From Datura wrightii (lineage: Eukaryota > Streptophyta > Magnoliopsida > Solanales > Solanaceae), in the NCBI GenBank assembly GCA_035772735.1, contig JASDFA010000020.1:110081501-110145500 (forward strand): a stretch of DNA of 64,000 nucleotides. Direction: 5' to 3'. The translations under genes were made by a program, and so were the position numbers. Within the stretch, counting starts at the first letter, position 1, and each line of letters opens with the position of its first letter. This document shows, in pieces, positions 45,995 through 57,561 of the stretch. Below the pieces are notes generated by a model. It was not told the DNA's origin. It worked only from the letters and a program-made list of their open reading frames with translations, and did not search any database.

Positions 45995-47552
45995 ACATCC
46001 TCAACTTAAGACTTTTTCATGTCCTTAGGCAAATAAAATAAAAACTAAATACGATGCTTAACTAGAAAATAAACCTAGGATACTACAACCAACATCAAAC
46101 AAAATTTGCACTATAAACTCAAAAAGCTTTTGACCCTTTTTCCTTGAACCAAATTAGCAAATGCACTACAAGAAACCACAAAATATGATAAATAGGGATC
46201 AAGATATGTCATCTAGCTATTAATAGATAGTCAAGTCATCACCAATGCTTTTTACACAGACCACTGGTAGAGTTAAACACAAACCATGTATCCTCATAGC
46301 AAATGAAGTCCCCCGCTCACAGATATAGTAAAATATGAAACATGGGATAGATCAAGAAAGACTCTCACTCTCACAAAAAAATTCCAAATATTGCATATCA
46401 GATACCATAGGCTTGCCCTTATTTTCTCTACTTCGGTTTGTCAGATGGTTACGCTAGGATCGCTATAGGACTTGCTTTGTCTTGTAGTATAGGCTTTTGT
46501 GCTATATATGGTAGATATGAGATATTTTTAATTGACTAAACCCCTCCTTGTCACTACATATATGTGGCTCCATTTTTTTTTTACTTTTTTACCCTTTTTT
46601 CTTTTTCCACCTTTTCCCTCCCCATTCACCCTTTTTATGCATTTGTATGAGTGTGGTGTGTTTTTTCATGACTTTCATGCATCATTCACTTTTTGCATTT
46701 TCTTTTTAAATTTTTTTCTTTTTTTTGTCACATCACACCTCATTTTTAACCTTTTTTATTTTCTCTCCATTTTTTCACCTTCCCACTATTTATGCACCTC
46801 TACTCTAGCCACCTTCAACTTAGTCATTTTGCCTATGTTGAGGTTCACAATTTCTAAGGAGGGAACATGGCCAAAATAGGTTCATTATTAACATGGATAC
46901 GATTAATTGTTAATCAAAGAAAAATAATCTATTTGAGGCTCAAAATCGGGATCAAGGGAATCATATCATTTTTGGTAGGGTCATTTAAGCTAAAAATAGG
47001 CTAAACAAAAATGTCCTATGATCCTTTCCTAACCATCCATCCTAAAACCTATGCAAAGATCAACCAGACAATTTCTAAATCCTCTACATAGTATTGATCT
47101 AAGTATTAGACCTCACTCACTCATGGTACATGACTTGCATTTACTCTACCTGTTTGGTTTATACATGGATTAACAAAAACTATACATGCTAATATACTAA
47201 ATGACATACAAAGATCCACAGAAATCATGCTTGCAATCACAAGTACACAGTTTATCATCAATTTTTTTTATAAACAGGGTCAATTTTTTTACAAATCCAA
47301 AACTAGTGCAATTTATTGGTTGAGTACTCCTAATCTACTTTCAAATTAAACAAAAATCACAAAAAAGAAAATCCTAAACATGCCGGTTCTACTAGATAGC
47401 ATGCCCGAAGGAAAAGAAACACGACAAGAAAAATCCTCGGATGAATCAAAAAACCCAAAAATTACAAGTATACCCCCTCCCTTTTTAAAAAGCATGCTCC
47501 GACCCTAAAGCATGGAATGCAAAAACTAAGTGCTCTTGTCTTCCTGCGGAGA
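44337..47552 (-). mobile_element. Athila-like element, copy 2, truncated to 3' LTR and 3' region
   Basis: The 3' region 46008-47547 is collinear with 14242-15830 of copy 1, including the pyrimidine tract at about 46555-46790. It stops at 47548-47552, where gypsy III reverse transcriptase begins. The env-like and gag parts are absent. Confidence 0.75.
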
Positions 47553-50051
47553 GTGATATCCCAAAAACAGCCTTTAGGACCCGGTATGGCCATTACAAAT
47601 TTGATGTTATGTCTTTCGGACTAACCAATGCCCCTACGACTTTTATGGACCTGATGAACAGGGTGTTCAAGGCATATTTGGACATTTTCGTAATTGTGTT
47701 CATTGATGACATTCATATATACTCGCGGAACGAGGAGGAGCATACCACTCACCTGAGGGCAGTACTTCAGACCCTTAAGGATTGTCAGCTATATGCAAAG
47801 TTCACTAAGTGCGAATTTTGGTTGGACTCGGTGGCATTTTTGGGCCATGTGGTGTCGAGTGAGGGCATAAGGGTAGATTCTCAGAAAATCGAAGCGGTAA
47901 AGAATTGACCTAGACCAGTGAATCCTTCACAAATTAGGAGTTTCTTGGGCCTAGCAGGCTACCACCGAAGGTTTATTGAGGGTTTCTCATCTATTGCGGC
48001 ATATTTGACCAAGTTGACTCAAAAAAAGATAAAGTTCCAATAGTCAAAGTATTGTGAGAAAAGCTTCCAGGAATTGAAGACCCGACACACTTCAGCACTA
48101 GTGTTGACTTTACCCGAGGGTACTGATGGCTTTGTTGTGTATTGTGATGCTTCAAGAGTCGGACTGGGATGTGTGTTGATGCAACAGGGAAAGGTGATAG
48201 CATACTCCTCTCAACAGTTAAAGGTTCACAAAAAGAATTATCTGACCCATGATCTTGAGTTGGCTGCGGTGGTGTTTGCACTGAAGATATGGCGACATTA
48301 CTTGTATGGGGTTCACATGGACGTGTTCACAGATCACAAAAGCTTTCAATATGTGTTCATAAAGAAAGACCTCAATCTTCGGCAAATGGGGTGGTTGGAG
48401 TTATTAAAGGACTACGATATGAGTGTCCTTTACCACCTGAGAAAGGCTAATGTGGTTGCGGATGCACTTAGTAGGCTTTCTATGGAGAGTGTGTCCCACG
48501 TGGGTGAGGGAAAGAAGGAGTTTGTGAGAGATGTCCACCGACTTGCAAGGTTGGGGGTTAGATTGATTGACTCGACCGATGGCGGTGTCGTTGTGCAGAA
48601 TAGGTAAGAATCGTCCTTAGTGTTTGATGTCAAATCTAAACAAGATGAAGATCCGGTTTTGAGGAAGCTGAAGGAAGCAGACGGAGTCAAAAGATAGAGG
48701 TTTTCTCCGAAGGGGGAGATGGTGTTATAAGATATCAGGGTCGGCTATGTGTCCCAGACGTTGATAATCTAAGGGTTCGGATAGTGCATGAGGCACATGG
48801 TACCAGATATTCCATCCATCCGGGATCCACGAAGATGTATTGGGACTTGCGAGAAATCTATTGGTGGGATGGTATGAAGAAGGATATTGTGGAGTTCATA
48901 ACCAGATGTCCAAACTGTCAGCAAGTGAAATTCGAGCATCAAAGGCCGGGAGGTGTACTTTAGGATATTAGCATTCCCGCTTAGAAGTGGGAAGAGAATA
49001 ATATGGATTTTATTAGAAGCCTACCTCGTACTCGGCAACACTATGATTCCATTTGGGTGGTGGTAGATAGGTTAACAAAGGCTGCACATTTCCTACCAGT
49101 TAAGACCACGGATTCAGCGGATGATTATGCCAAGTTGTATATTCGGGAGTTGGTTCAACTTCATGGAGTGCCCTTGTCTATTATTTCAGACCGAGGTACT
49201 TAGTTTACCTCCAAGTTCTGGCAGTCTTTTCAGAAGGGACTTGGGACTCAGATTAAGCTCAGCACAACATTCCATCCGCAAACGGATGGCCAGGCGGAAC
49301 AAACAATCCAGACTCTTGAGGATATGTTGAAGGCATGTGTATTGGATTTTAAAGGTAGTTGGGATGATCATTTTCCCTTAATCGAGTTTGCATATAATAA
49401 CAGTTATCACTCTAGTATCTAGATAGCATCGTTCGAGGCCCTCTATGGGCGAAGGCGTAGCGGATGGTTTGAGGTAGGCGAGGTAGCCTTGATAGGGCCA
49501 AATGCGGTTCACGAGGTGATGGTGAAGGTCCAGTTCATAAGGGACTGGTTAAAGACCGCTTAGAGTCGTCAGAAATTATATACTGATGTGAGGAGGAGAG
49601 ATTTGGAGTTTGATGTGGACAAATGTGTATTTTTGAAGGTATCTCCCATGAAGGGAGTCATGCGATTCAGAAGGAAAGGGAAACTCAGTCCCTGCTATAT
49701 TGGTCCCTATCGAGTTGTGAGGAGAGTTGGTAGGGTGGCGTATGAGTTGGACTTTCCCTTGGAGTTATCTTTAGTTCATGCGGTGTTTCATGTGTCGCTT
49801 TTGAAAAAGTGTTTGGGTGATCCAGCCTTAGTAGTTTCGATAGACAACATTGGAGTAAAAGACAACCTAAGTTATGAAGAAATTCCCGTTGAAATCTTAG
49901 ATCGTCAGGTTCGGAAGTTGAGGAACAAAGAGTAGCTTCAGTTAAGGTTTTATGGAGAAATCAACATGTTGAGGGAGCTATGTGGGAAACCGAAGCGGAT
50001 ATGATGGAGAGATAGCCACATTTGTTCTCTACCGACTCAGTTCCGACTTGA
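47548..50051 (+). pseudogene. pol: gypsy III pol pseudogene (reverse transcriptase C-terminus to tail)
   Basis: Starts in mid reverse transcriptase (SDIPKTAF equivalent) at a junction with Athila-like DNA. Contains FGLTNAPTTFMDLMNRVF and VFIDDIHIYS (47609-47908), RNase H with YCDASRVGLGCVLM (48074-48607), integrase with the zinc-finger region near 48900 and HFLPVKTTDSADDY (49003-49203), the third-glutamate region (near 49290, DGQAEQTIQ) and the tail MRRRDLEFDVDK … to a TGA at 50049. In-frame stops at 48961, 48982, 49201, 49420 and 49561 can each be compared with the intact codon in gypsy IV: four are CAG in IV and one is TGG. Confidence 0.9.
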
Positions 50052-50280
50052 GGTATCAGTTCTACTCTATGATCCCATTTAGTTTTCATGTTAACTTCAT
50101 GTGTTCAAGTTTCTTTCATGTGCATGAGTGTGTATGTGAAGCATGAGATCAATTCAGCTATGTGGTTTGGTTCAGAGGTAGTCATTCCGTGAAAAGTTTG
50201 GTTAAAATAGTCAGAATTTGAGTATGATAATTGTATGTTTCTGTTTGCTGCTTGTTTCCTACATTCAAGGATGAATGTTT

Positions 50281-50295
50281 CCAAGGGGGAGATAT
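50281..50295 (+). other. gypsy III polypurine tract
   Basis: CCAAGGGGGAGATAT directly before the LTR. Confidence 0.85.
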
Positions 50296-52573
50296 TATAA
50301 TACCCTGGGAAGGCCTAAGAATAGTCTCGAGAGTTGAATTTGAAAAGTGCAGAAAATTGGCAAAAACATCATAGAATGGACCATATAATGACTCGTGGTA
50401 TCAGAACACGGGTTGTTGCATGCTGTCATTGGTTGGGGAGAGGATGGTGGCAATGGAGACAACGAGAGGTATGAGTACCCGTTTTGGGATACAACGGGCC
50501 GTCCTTTCCAGTCGTAGTTAAGGTCAGGCTGGGCAGTAGTGTAAACAACGGGAGACCTAATGACCCGTTAGGAGAAGCCACTGGTCATTGGTTGTGGTCG
50601 TTGTTGGAGGCTAATAATTTCCAGTGGAGGTGATGGGTTGAGACCACGACTCATTGGAAGGAACCGTGAGTCATGGTGAGGCTCGTGGTAAGGGGGTTCA
50701 GTTTTGTGATGAGCAGACAGCGGACGATATAACGAGTCGTGGGTTGAAGGCATGGGTCGTCCTGTCGACCCGTTGTTTGGATCTGACACTAGGTCATTCA
50801 GTAACCTATTTAACGAGGGACACGACAGGTCGTTGGTGGTTCCCTCGACCCGTTGGTACCACTCGTGGGTTCCATCAGGCCAGTTTTTAGGGCAGGTTCA
50901 TTAAGGGTATTTTTGACTTTTTCATGATATAAGGCCCTAAACTAAGTCATTTTGGCTTGGGAAAGCTAGGTTTTTAAGAGAATGACCTATTCTAAACTCC
51001 CATTCATGCATGTAAGGTTTTTAACAAGTGATCTAAGGGGAGATTTCAAGCTTTTCACCTCAATTCCTTCAATTTCATTCTTAGGCTTTTAACAAGGGTT
51101 AAGAGTTGATAATCTCAGGTATGTAAGGTCTTCAATGGGTGGATTCTTCCACACCCATGCTCCTTCTATATTAATTACTCAAAATTTATTTGAAAACTCA
51201 TGGGGTTTTATATCCGGTTTATATAAAATTTAATGATTTAATTATGGGTCTTGTGGTTTTGAAACCCTATCATTATCTACTGATTTGGATCATCTTTTGA
51301 GCTCTAAATTGATATTAGTATGGCTAATTTCAAATTTATAATCATCTAAACCCGATTATGCATGCTCATGATAAACCGATTTATGATCCATTGATCCATT
51401 GATGTTTTTGATAAGCCTAGCATGTATTTTAAATTAAATCATCAATATATTATGTTATCTATTATGCTCCTAGAAATTTAAACTATATGCATGATCTACA
51501 AGTATGTATATATTATATTAAGCATGAATTATGTTTAGGCCGACTCACGGGCCTCAAGTCATGGCTAGTTCTTATATGTTCAAGAATGATTATGATTATC
51601 ATGATTTAACTAGCCCATTAACTCAAGTATGTATTATTATGAGCACTATGTACGTTTTGGGAGTAGTATCGAACACCGAGTAGATTCGGAGCTCAGGTCA
51701 AGCCCCGGATCTCATGAACTACGTGCCACCATAGGTATGTTTGGACCCATTCATGTTTGTCCCTAGCCCAAACGGCCCTTTTCATGTGTGATCACGCCCT
51801 TCATGGTTTCTACCCTTGGCAAGGTATGAACACCCTCCTGACTAGGGTTACAAGTCGGGCTTCATGTGTGCTCATATGGGGTATGTCGGTTAGGAGAATC
51901 TCCCACTGTTCCTCATGATTTATGCATGTTTATGAATATGTATATGGGCTCAATTTATGTTTAGTAGAAGTTTTTCACTTATGATTTGATTGCGATTGTA
52001 CTACGAATGATTCAAAAACCTTGAGCCTTATGTTATATTACAATAATTATGATATGAGCATGTTGTCCTACTCTTATGAGCATTTATGAGTTTTATACAT
52101 GTTTTAAATTTCCGTTTTACTTACCTTGCATACTCAGTACATTCCACGTATTGACAACATACTTTCTATGTTGTATCATCTCATGATATAGGTCTGAGTT
52201 CTCAGGCGCATCCTTACCCGTAGATAGATTCGGACTAGATCTTTGCGTATTTAGTGAGTCCTCATGTTCCGAGGGCTACATGTTCACACTCTATGTTATT
52301 CCTTCAGTTTCTGGATGTTGGATTAGTTGGGGAGTTGTCCCATCAATCTGCCTTTCATGTTTAGAGGCTTATTAGACTAAAAGGTTGTATTCCGCTATAT
52401 TGTATAAGTATTGTACTATTTTCTATCATAGTATGTTATGATTACATTCTCTATGCTAAGTCTTCTGCTCATGTGATTGAATTAGATGTATGCTCATGCC
52501 ATGGGTCGACTTGGGGTCTCTCGGGGCTCTTTGTCCCGTGTCTACGATCCGGGTGTACGTTTGGATCGTGACA
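50296..52573 (+). repeat. central LTR of the gypsy III/IV tandem (2278 bp)
   Basis: Starts TATAATACC (TG mutated to TA) and ends GGATCGTGACA. Reverse complement of the gypsy II LTR family. Contains several ACGAGTCGT/CCACGACTC-type motifs (50390-50880). It retains a 307-bp segment, between two GCTCCT repeats at 51159 and 51466, that is missing in the right LTR. Confidence 0.9.
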
Positions 52574-52577
52574 AACT

Positions 52578-52590
52578 TGGTATCAGATCC
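52578..52590 (+). other. gypsy IV primer binding site, slightly mutated
   Basis: TGGTATCAGATCC, four bases after the LTR end. It differs from the initiator Met tRNA complement TGGTATCAGAGCC at one position. Confidence 0.85.
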
Positions 52591-52778
52591 ATAGGTTATG
52601 TGTCCTAGGGAGTTTGAAAGCCGCATTAAGTAGAGTCTTTTTCATGGGTGTGAAGCGCGCCACACTTATGATGAAGAGGCTACTAAATGTTTAGGAAATG
52701 TCCCCTTCTTTCATAATCTATGTCATGTGATGAACGTCCTTTACTCCTCCAATTCGTGCTATTCGTGTTTGTAGAATC

Positions 52779-53955
52779 ATGCCTCATGCCGAGTAAATGC
52801 CAGGAGGAAGGTAACGGTGATGATCATGAGGGTGCCCATGATGGAGAGCATCAGCCAACTCCACCCGTTCATGAGGAGCACGTACCAGAGCCAGCCGCCC
52901 ACGCTGAGTTTAGGGCGGCGATCCAGATGTTGGCACAGGCCATGACAGCTCAGGTCCAGAATCAGACTGTGGCACATTAGCCACAAAATGGGAATGCGGC
53001 AGCTGCTAGGGTGAGGGACTTTCTTAGAATGAGCCCTCCAGAGTTCACAGGGTGGAAGGTAGACGAGGACCCACATGACTTTATTGATGAAATTCTGAAG
53101 ATCACCCAGGTTATGGGGGTGAATAATGGGGAATATGTTGATTTGACCTCATATCATCTCAAGGGGGTAGCACATATATGGTTCAAGCAATGGAGAGGTG
53201 CTAGGGCAGCGGGTGCAGGCCCGATAGGTTGGGATGAGTTCCACAGCGCGTTCATGGATCGGTTCTTCCCTTAGGAGATGAGGGAGCTCAAGGTGGATGA
53301 GTTTGTGAATTTGAAGCAGGGCAACATGTCAGTCTAGGAGTATGCCTTGGAGTTCACTCGGCTATGTAAATATGTTTCGGAGTTAGTGGCGGATTATTAG
53401 GCTCGGGTGAGCCGCTTTGTACATGGAGTAGCAGATTACTTGGATAAGGATTACCGAATTTCCATGCTACACCAGGACATTGACTTTCCCCGTATTGTAT
53501 TGCATGTCCAGCAGATAGAGTCGGTTTATAGGAGGCAGAGATAGGCCAAGAGGGCTAGGACCGACAGCTATGGGGTTTCTCAAGCCAGGTTAGGGGGTGG
53601 ATCATGTCAGCAGTCTCAGCACAGGATCACTACTCTAGCTCCATCATCAACTAGCACACTGTCCAGGTTCATAGGTGACCAGAGGAGCAAGGCTACAGGT
53701 TCGAGGGATCATGGTAGCATGCAGGTGGAGCACACTTTCCCAGCTTGTGCGAGATGTGGAAAAAACATCCCGGGAGGTGCTTGGTCTATAGGGATGTTTG
53801 TTTTGGGTGTGGCAAACCCAGGCACAGAATCAGAGATTGCCTTGCAGCCAGTTCTACCGCTCCATCAGCACGATCCTCTCAGCAGGGTTCCTCCACTAGT
53901 TCATCAGGTGGTCAGCATCGGAACAGGTTTTATGCTCTAGTGCCTCGCCAGGAGT
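52779..53955 (+). pseudogene. gag: gypsy IV gag pseudogene
   Basis: The original start at 52779 is followed after four codons by TAA because of a small indel; the frame continues from the ATG at 52786. The capsid domain is at 53011-53274 (MRDFLRMSPPEFTGWKVDED, IWFKQW). Stops at 52978, 53272, 53336, 53398 and 53542 are mostly TAG at expected CAG codons. The nucleocapsid knuckle at about 53802-53845 is intact (CFGCGKPRHRIRDC), followed by a serine-rich linker to …YALVPRQE. Confidence 0.85.
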
Positions 53956-56900
53956 AGGAGGCTTCACCAGATGTGGTCACAGGTATGTTGCAAGTCTTCC
54001 ATATTGATGCTTATGCTTTGTTAGATCCAGGAGATACCTTGTCTTTCGTGACCCCTTACATTGCTAGTAGTTTTGGAGTTAGTCCAGATATTCTTCAGAA
54101 CCATTCTCCGTATCTACTCCAGTCGGTGAATCAATGATAGCTAGGCGTGTATATAGAGGTTGCCCATTATGGTATTGGATAAGGTTAGCTTTGTGGACTT
54201 AATAAAATTGGCCATGATTGATTTTGACATCATTTTGGGAATGGATTGGTTGTTTCATGTTATGCTTTGATTAATTTTAGGACCCGTGCAGTGGAATTCC
54301 GATTTCTGGGTGAGTCAGTTTTGGAATGGAAGGGTAATTCAGCTGTACCAGCCGATCGATTTGTTTCATATCTAAAGGCTAGGAAATGATCTCTAAGGGT
54401 TGCATGTACCACCTAGTTAGGTTTAAGGATGTGGAGTCTGAGGCCCCGGCTATTCAATCAATTCCAGTGGTGTGAGAGTATCCAGAGGTTTTTCCCGATG
54501 ATTTACTAGGTGTTCCTCCAGAAAGGGAGATTGATTTTGGAATTGATCTACTTACCGATACGAAACCTATATCTATTCCTCCTTATATGATGGCTCCAGC
54601 CGAGCTAAAAGAGTTAAAGGAACAGTTGAAGGACTTGTTGGATAAGGGTTTCATCAGACCGAGCAAGTCTCCATGGGGCGCACCAGTTCTATTTGTTCGG
54701 AAGAAGGATGGATCTCTTCGAATGTGTATTGATTATCGGCAACTTAATAAGGTCACTATCAAGAACAGGTACCCCTTGCCTAGGATTGATGATTTATTTG
54801 ACCAGCTCCAGGGTTCCAGGTGTTTCTCGAAGATAGATCTCTGGTCTGGGTATCACCAGCTCAGAGTTTGGGAGAGTGATATCCCAAAAACAGCCTTCAG
54901 GACACGGAATGGCCATTACGAATTTGTTGTTATATCTTTCGGACTAACCAATGCCCCTGCAACTTTTATGGACCTGATGAACAGGGTGTTCAAGGCATAT
55001 CTGGATATGTTCGTAATTGTGTTCATTGATGACATCCTTATATACTCGCAGAGTGAGGAGGAGCATGCCACTCACCTGAGGGTAGTACTTCAGACCCTCA
55101 AGGATTGTCAGCTATATGCAAAGTTCAGTAAGTGCGAATTTTGGCTAGACTCGGTGGCATTTTTGGGCCATGTGGTGTCGAGTGAGGGCATAACGGTGGA
55201 TTGTCAGAAAATCAAAGCAGTAAAGAATTGGTCTAGACCGGTGAATCCTTCAGAAATTCGGAGTTTCTAGGGCCTAGCAGGCTACTACCGAAGGTTTGTT
55301 GGGGGTTTCTCATCTATTGCGGTACCTTTGGCCAAGTTGATTTAGAAAAAGATAAAGTTCCAATGGTCATAGGATTGTGAGAAAAGCTTCCAGGAATTGA
55401 AGACCCGACTCACTTCAACACTAGCGTTGACTTTACCCGAGGGTCTGATGGCTTTGTTGTGTATTGTGATGCTTCAAGAGTCGGACTGGGATGTGTGTTG
55501 ATGCAACGGGGGAAGGTGATAGCATACGCCTTTCAACAGTTAAAGGTTCACGAAAAGAATTATCTGACCCATGATCTTGAGTTGGTCGTGGTGGTGTTTG
55601 CACTCAAGATATGGCGACATTATTTGTATGGGGTTCACGTGGACGTGTTCATGGATCACATGAGCTTGCAATATGTGTTCACGCAGAAAGACCTCAATCT
55701 TCGGCAAATGAGGTGGTTAGAGTTGCTAAAGGACTACGATATGAGTGTCCTTTACCACCCGGGCAAGGCTAATGTGGTTGTGGATGCTTTCTTTGGAGAG
55801 TGTGTCTCACATGGGTGAGGGAAAGAAGGAGTTGGTGAGAGATGTCCACCGACTTGCAAGGTTGGGGGTTAGATTGATCGACTTGACCGATGGCAGCGTT
55901 GTTGTGCAGAATGGGTCAGAACCGTCCTTGGTGGTTGATGTCAAATCTAAACAAGATGAAGATCCGATTTTCAGAAAGCTGAAGGAAGCGGTACAGAGTG
56001 AAAATATAGAGGTTTTCTCCCAAGGGGGAGATGGTGTTCTAAGATATCAGGGTCGGCTATGTGTCCCAGACGTTGATAATCTCAAGGTTCGGTATTGCAT
56101 GAGGCACATGGTACCAGATATTCCATCCATCCGGGATCCATGAAGATGTATCGGGACTTGCGAGTAATCTATTGGTGGGATGGTATGAAGAAGGATATTG
56201 TGGAGTTCGTACCCAAATGTCCAAACTGTCAGCAAGTGAAAGTCGAGCATCAAAGGTTGGGAGGTGTACTTCAGGATATTAGCATTCCCTCTTGGAAGTG
56301 GGAAGAGATTAATATGTATTTTATTACAGGCCTACCTCGTACTCGTCAACACTATGATTCCATTTGGGTGGTGGTAGACAGGTTAACAAAGGCTGCACAC
56401 TTCTTACCGGTTAAGACCACGGATTCAGTGGATGATTATGCCAAGTTGTATATTGGGGAGTTGGTTCGACTTCATGGAGTGCCCTTGTCTATTATTTCAG
56501 ACTGAGGTACTCAGTTTACCTCCCAGTTCTGGCGGTCTTTTCAGAAGGGACTTGGGACTCAGATTAAGCTCAGCACAGCATTCCATCCGCAAATGGATGA
56601 CCAGGCGGAACGAACAATCCAGACTCTTGAGGATATGTTGAGGGCATGTGCATTGGATTTTAAAGGTAGTTGGGATGATCATTTTCCCTTTATAGAGTTT
56701 TCTTATAATAACAATTATCACTCTAGTATCCAGATGCCATCGTTCGAGGCCCTCTATGGGCGAAGGTGTAGATCTCCTATCAGATGGTTTGAGATTGGCG
56801 AGGCAGCCTTGATAGGACCATATGCGGTTCACGAGGCGATGGTGAAGGTCCAGTTGATAAGGGACCGGTTGAAGACTGCTCAGAGTCGTCAGAAATCATA

Positions 56901-57316
56901 TGTTGATGTGAGGAGGAGAGATTTGGAGTTTGGTGTGGATGAATTTGTATTTCTAAAGGTATCTCCCATGAAGGAAGTCATGTAGTTTGGAAAGAAAGGG
57001 AAACTCAGTCCCCGAAATGTTGGGTTCTACCGAGTTGTGAGGAGAGTTGGTACGGTGGCATATGAGTTGGACTTTCCCTCAGAGTGATCCAGCCTTGATA
57101 GTTCCGGTAGACAACATTAGAGTAAAAGAACCTCAGTTATGATGAAATTCCCATTAAAATCTTGGATCGTCAGGTTCCGAAGTTGAGGAACAAAGAAGTA
57201 GCTTCAGTTAAGGTTTTATGGAGAAATCAACATGTTGAGGGAGCTACGTGGGAAGCCGAAGTGGATATGATAGCGAGATACCCACATTTGTTCTCCATCG
57301 GCTCAGTTCCGACTAG
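53956..57316 (+). pseudogene. pol: gypsy IV pol pseudogene, all domains
   Basis: Protease in broken frames at 53990-54560 (LDPGDTLSFVT-like, then MDWL). Reverse transcriptase 54587-55270 with SPWGAPVLFVRKKDG, CIDYRQLNK and catalytic VFIDDIL at about 55019-55039, ended by a TAG at 55268 (TTG in III). RNase H 55459-55818 (YCDASRVGLGCVLM). Integrase 56095-56640 with HHCC (CPNCQQVKVEH), both aspartates, a TGA at the arginine of SDRGT (about 56503; CGA in III) and the retained glutamate in DDQAERTIQ. Tail from 56593 to TAG at 57314, with further frameshifts near 57090. Not functional. Confidence 0.9.
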
Positions 57317-57546
57317 AGGTATCAGTTCTACTCTATGATACCATTTAGTTTTCATGTTCAGTTCATGTGTTCAAGTTTCTTTCACGTGTATGAGTGTGTA
57401 TGTGAAGCATGAGATCAATTCAGCTATGTGGTTTTGTCCGGAGGTAGTCATTCCATGAAAATTTCAGTTAAAATAGTCAAAATTTGAGTATGATAATTGT
57501 ATGTTTTTGTTTGCTGCTTATTTCCTACATTCGAGGACAAATGTTT

Positions 57547-57561
57547 CCAAGGGGGAGATAT
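57547..57561 (+). other. gypsy IV polypurine tract
   Basis: CCAAGGGGGAGATAT immediately before the LTR start TGTAATACC. Confidence 0.88.
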
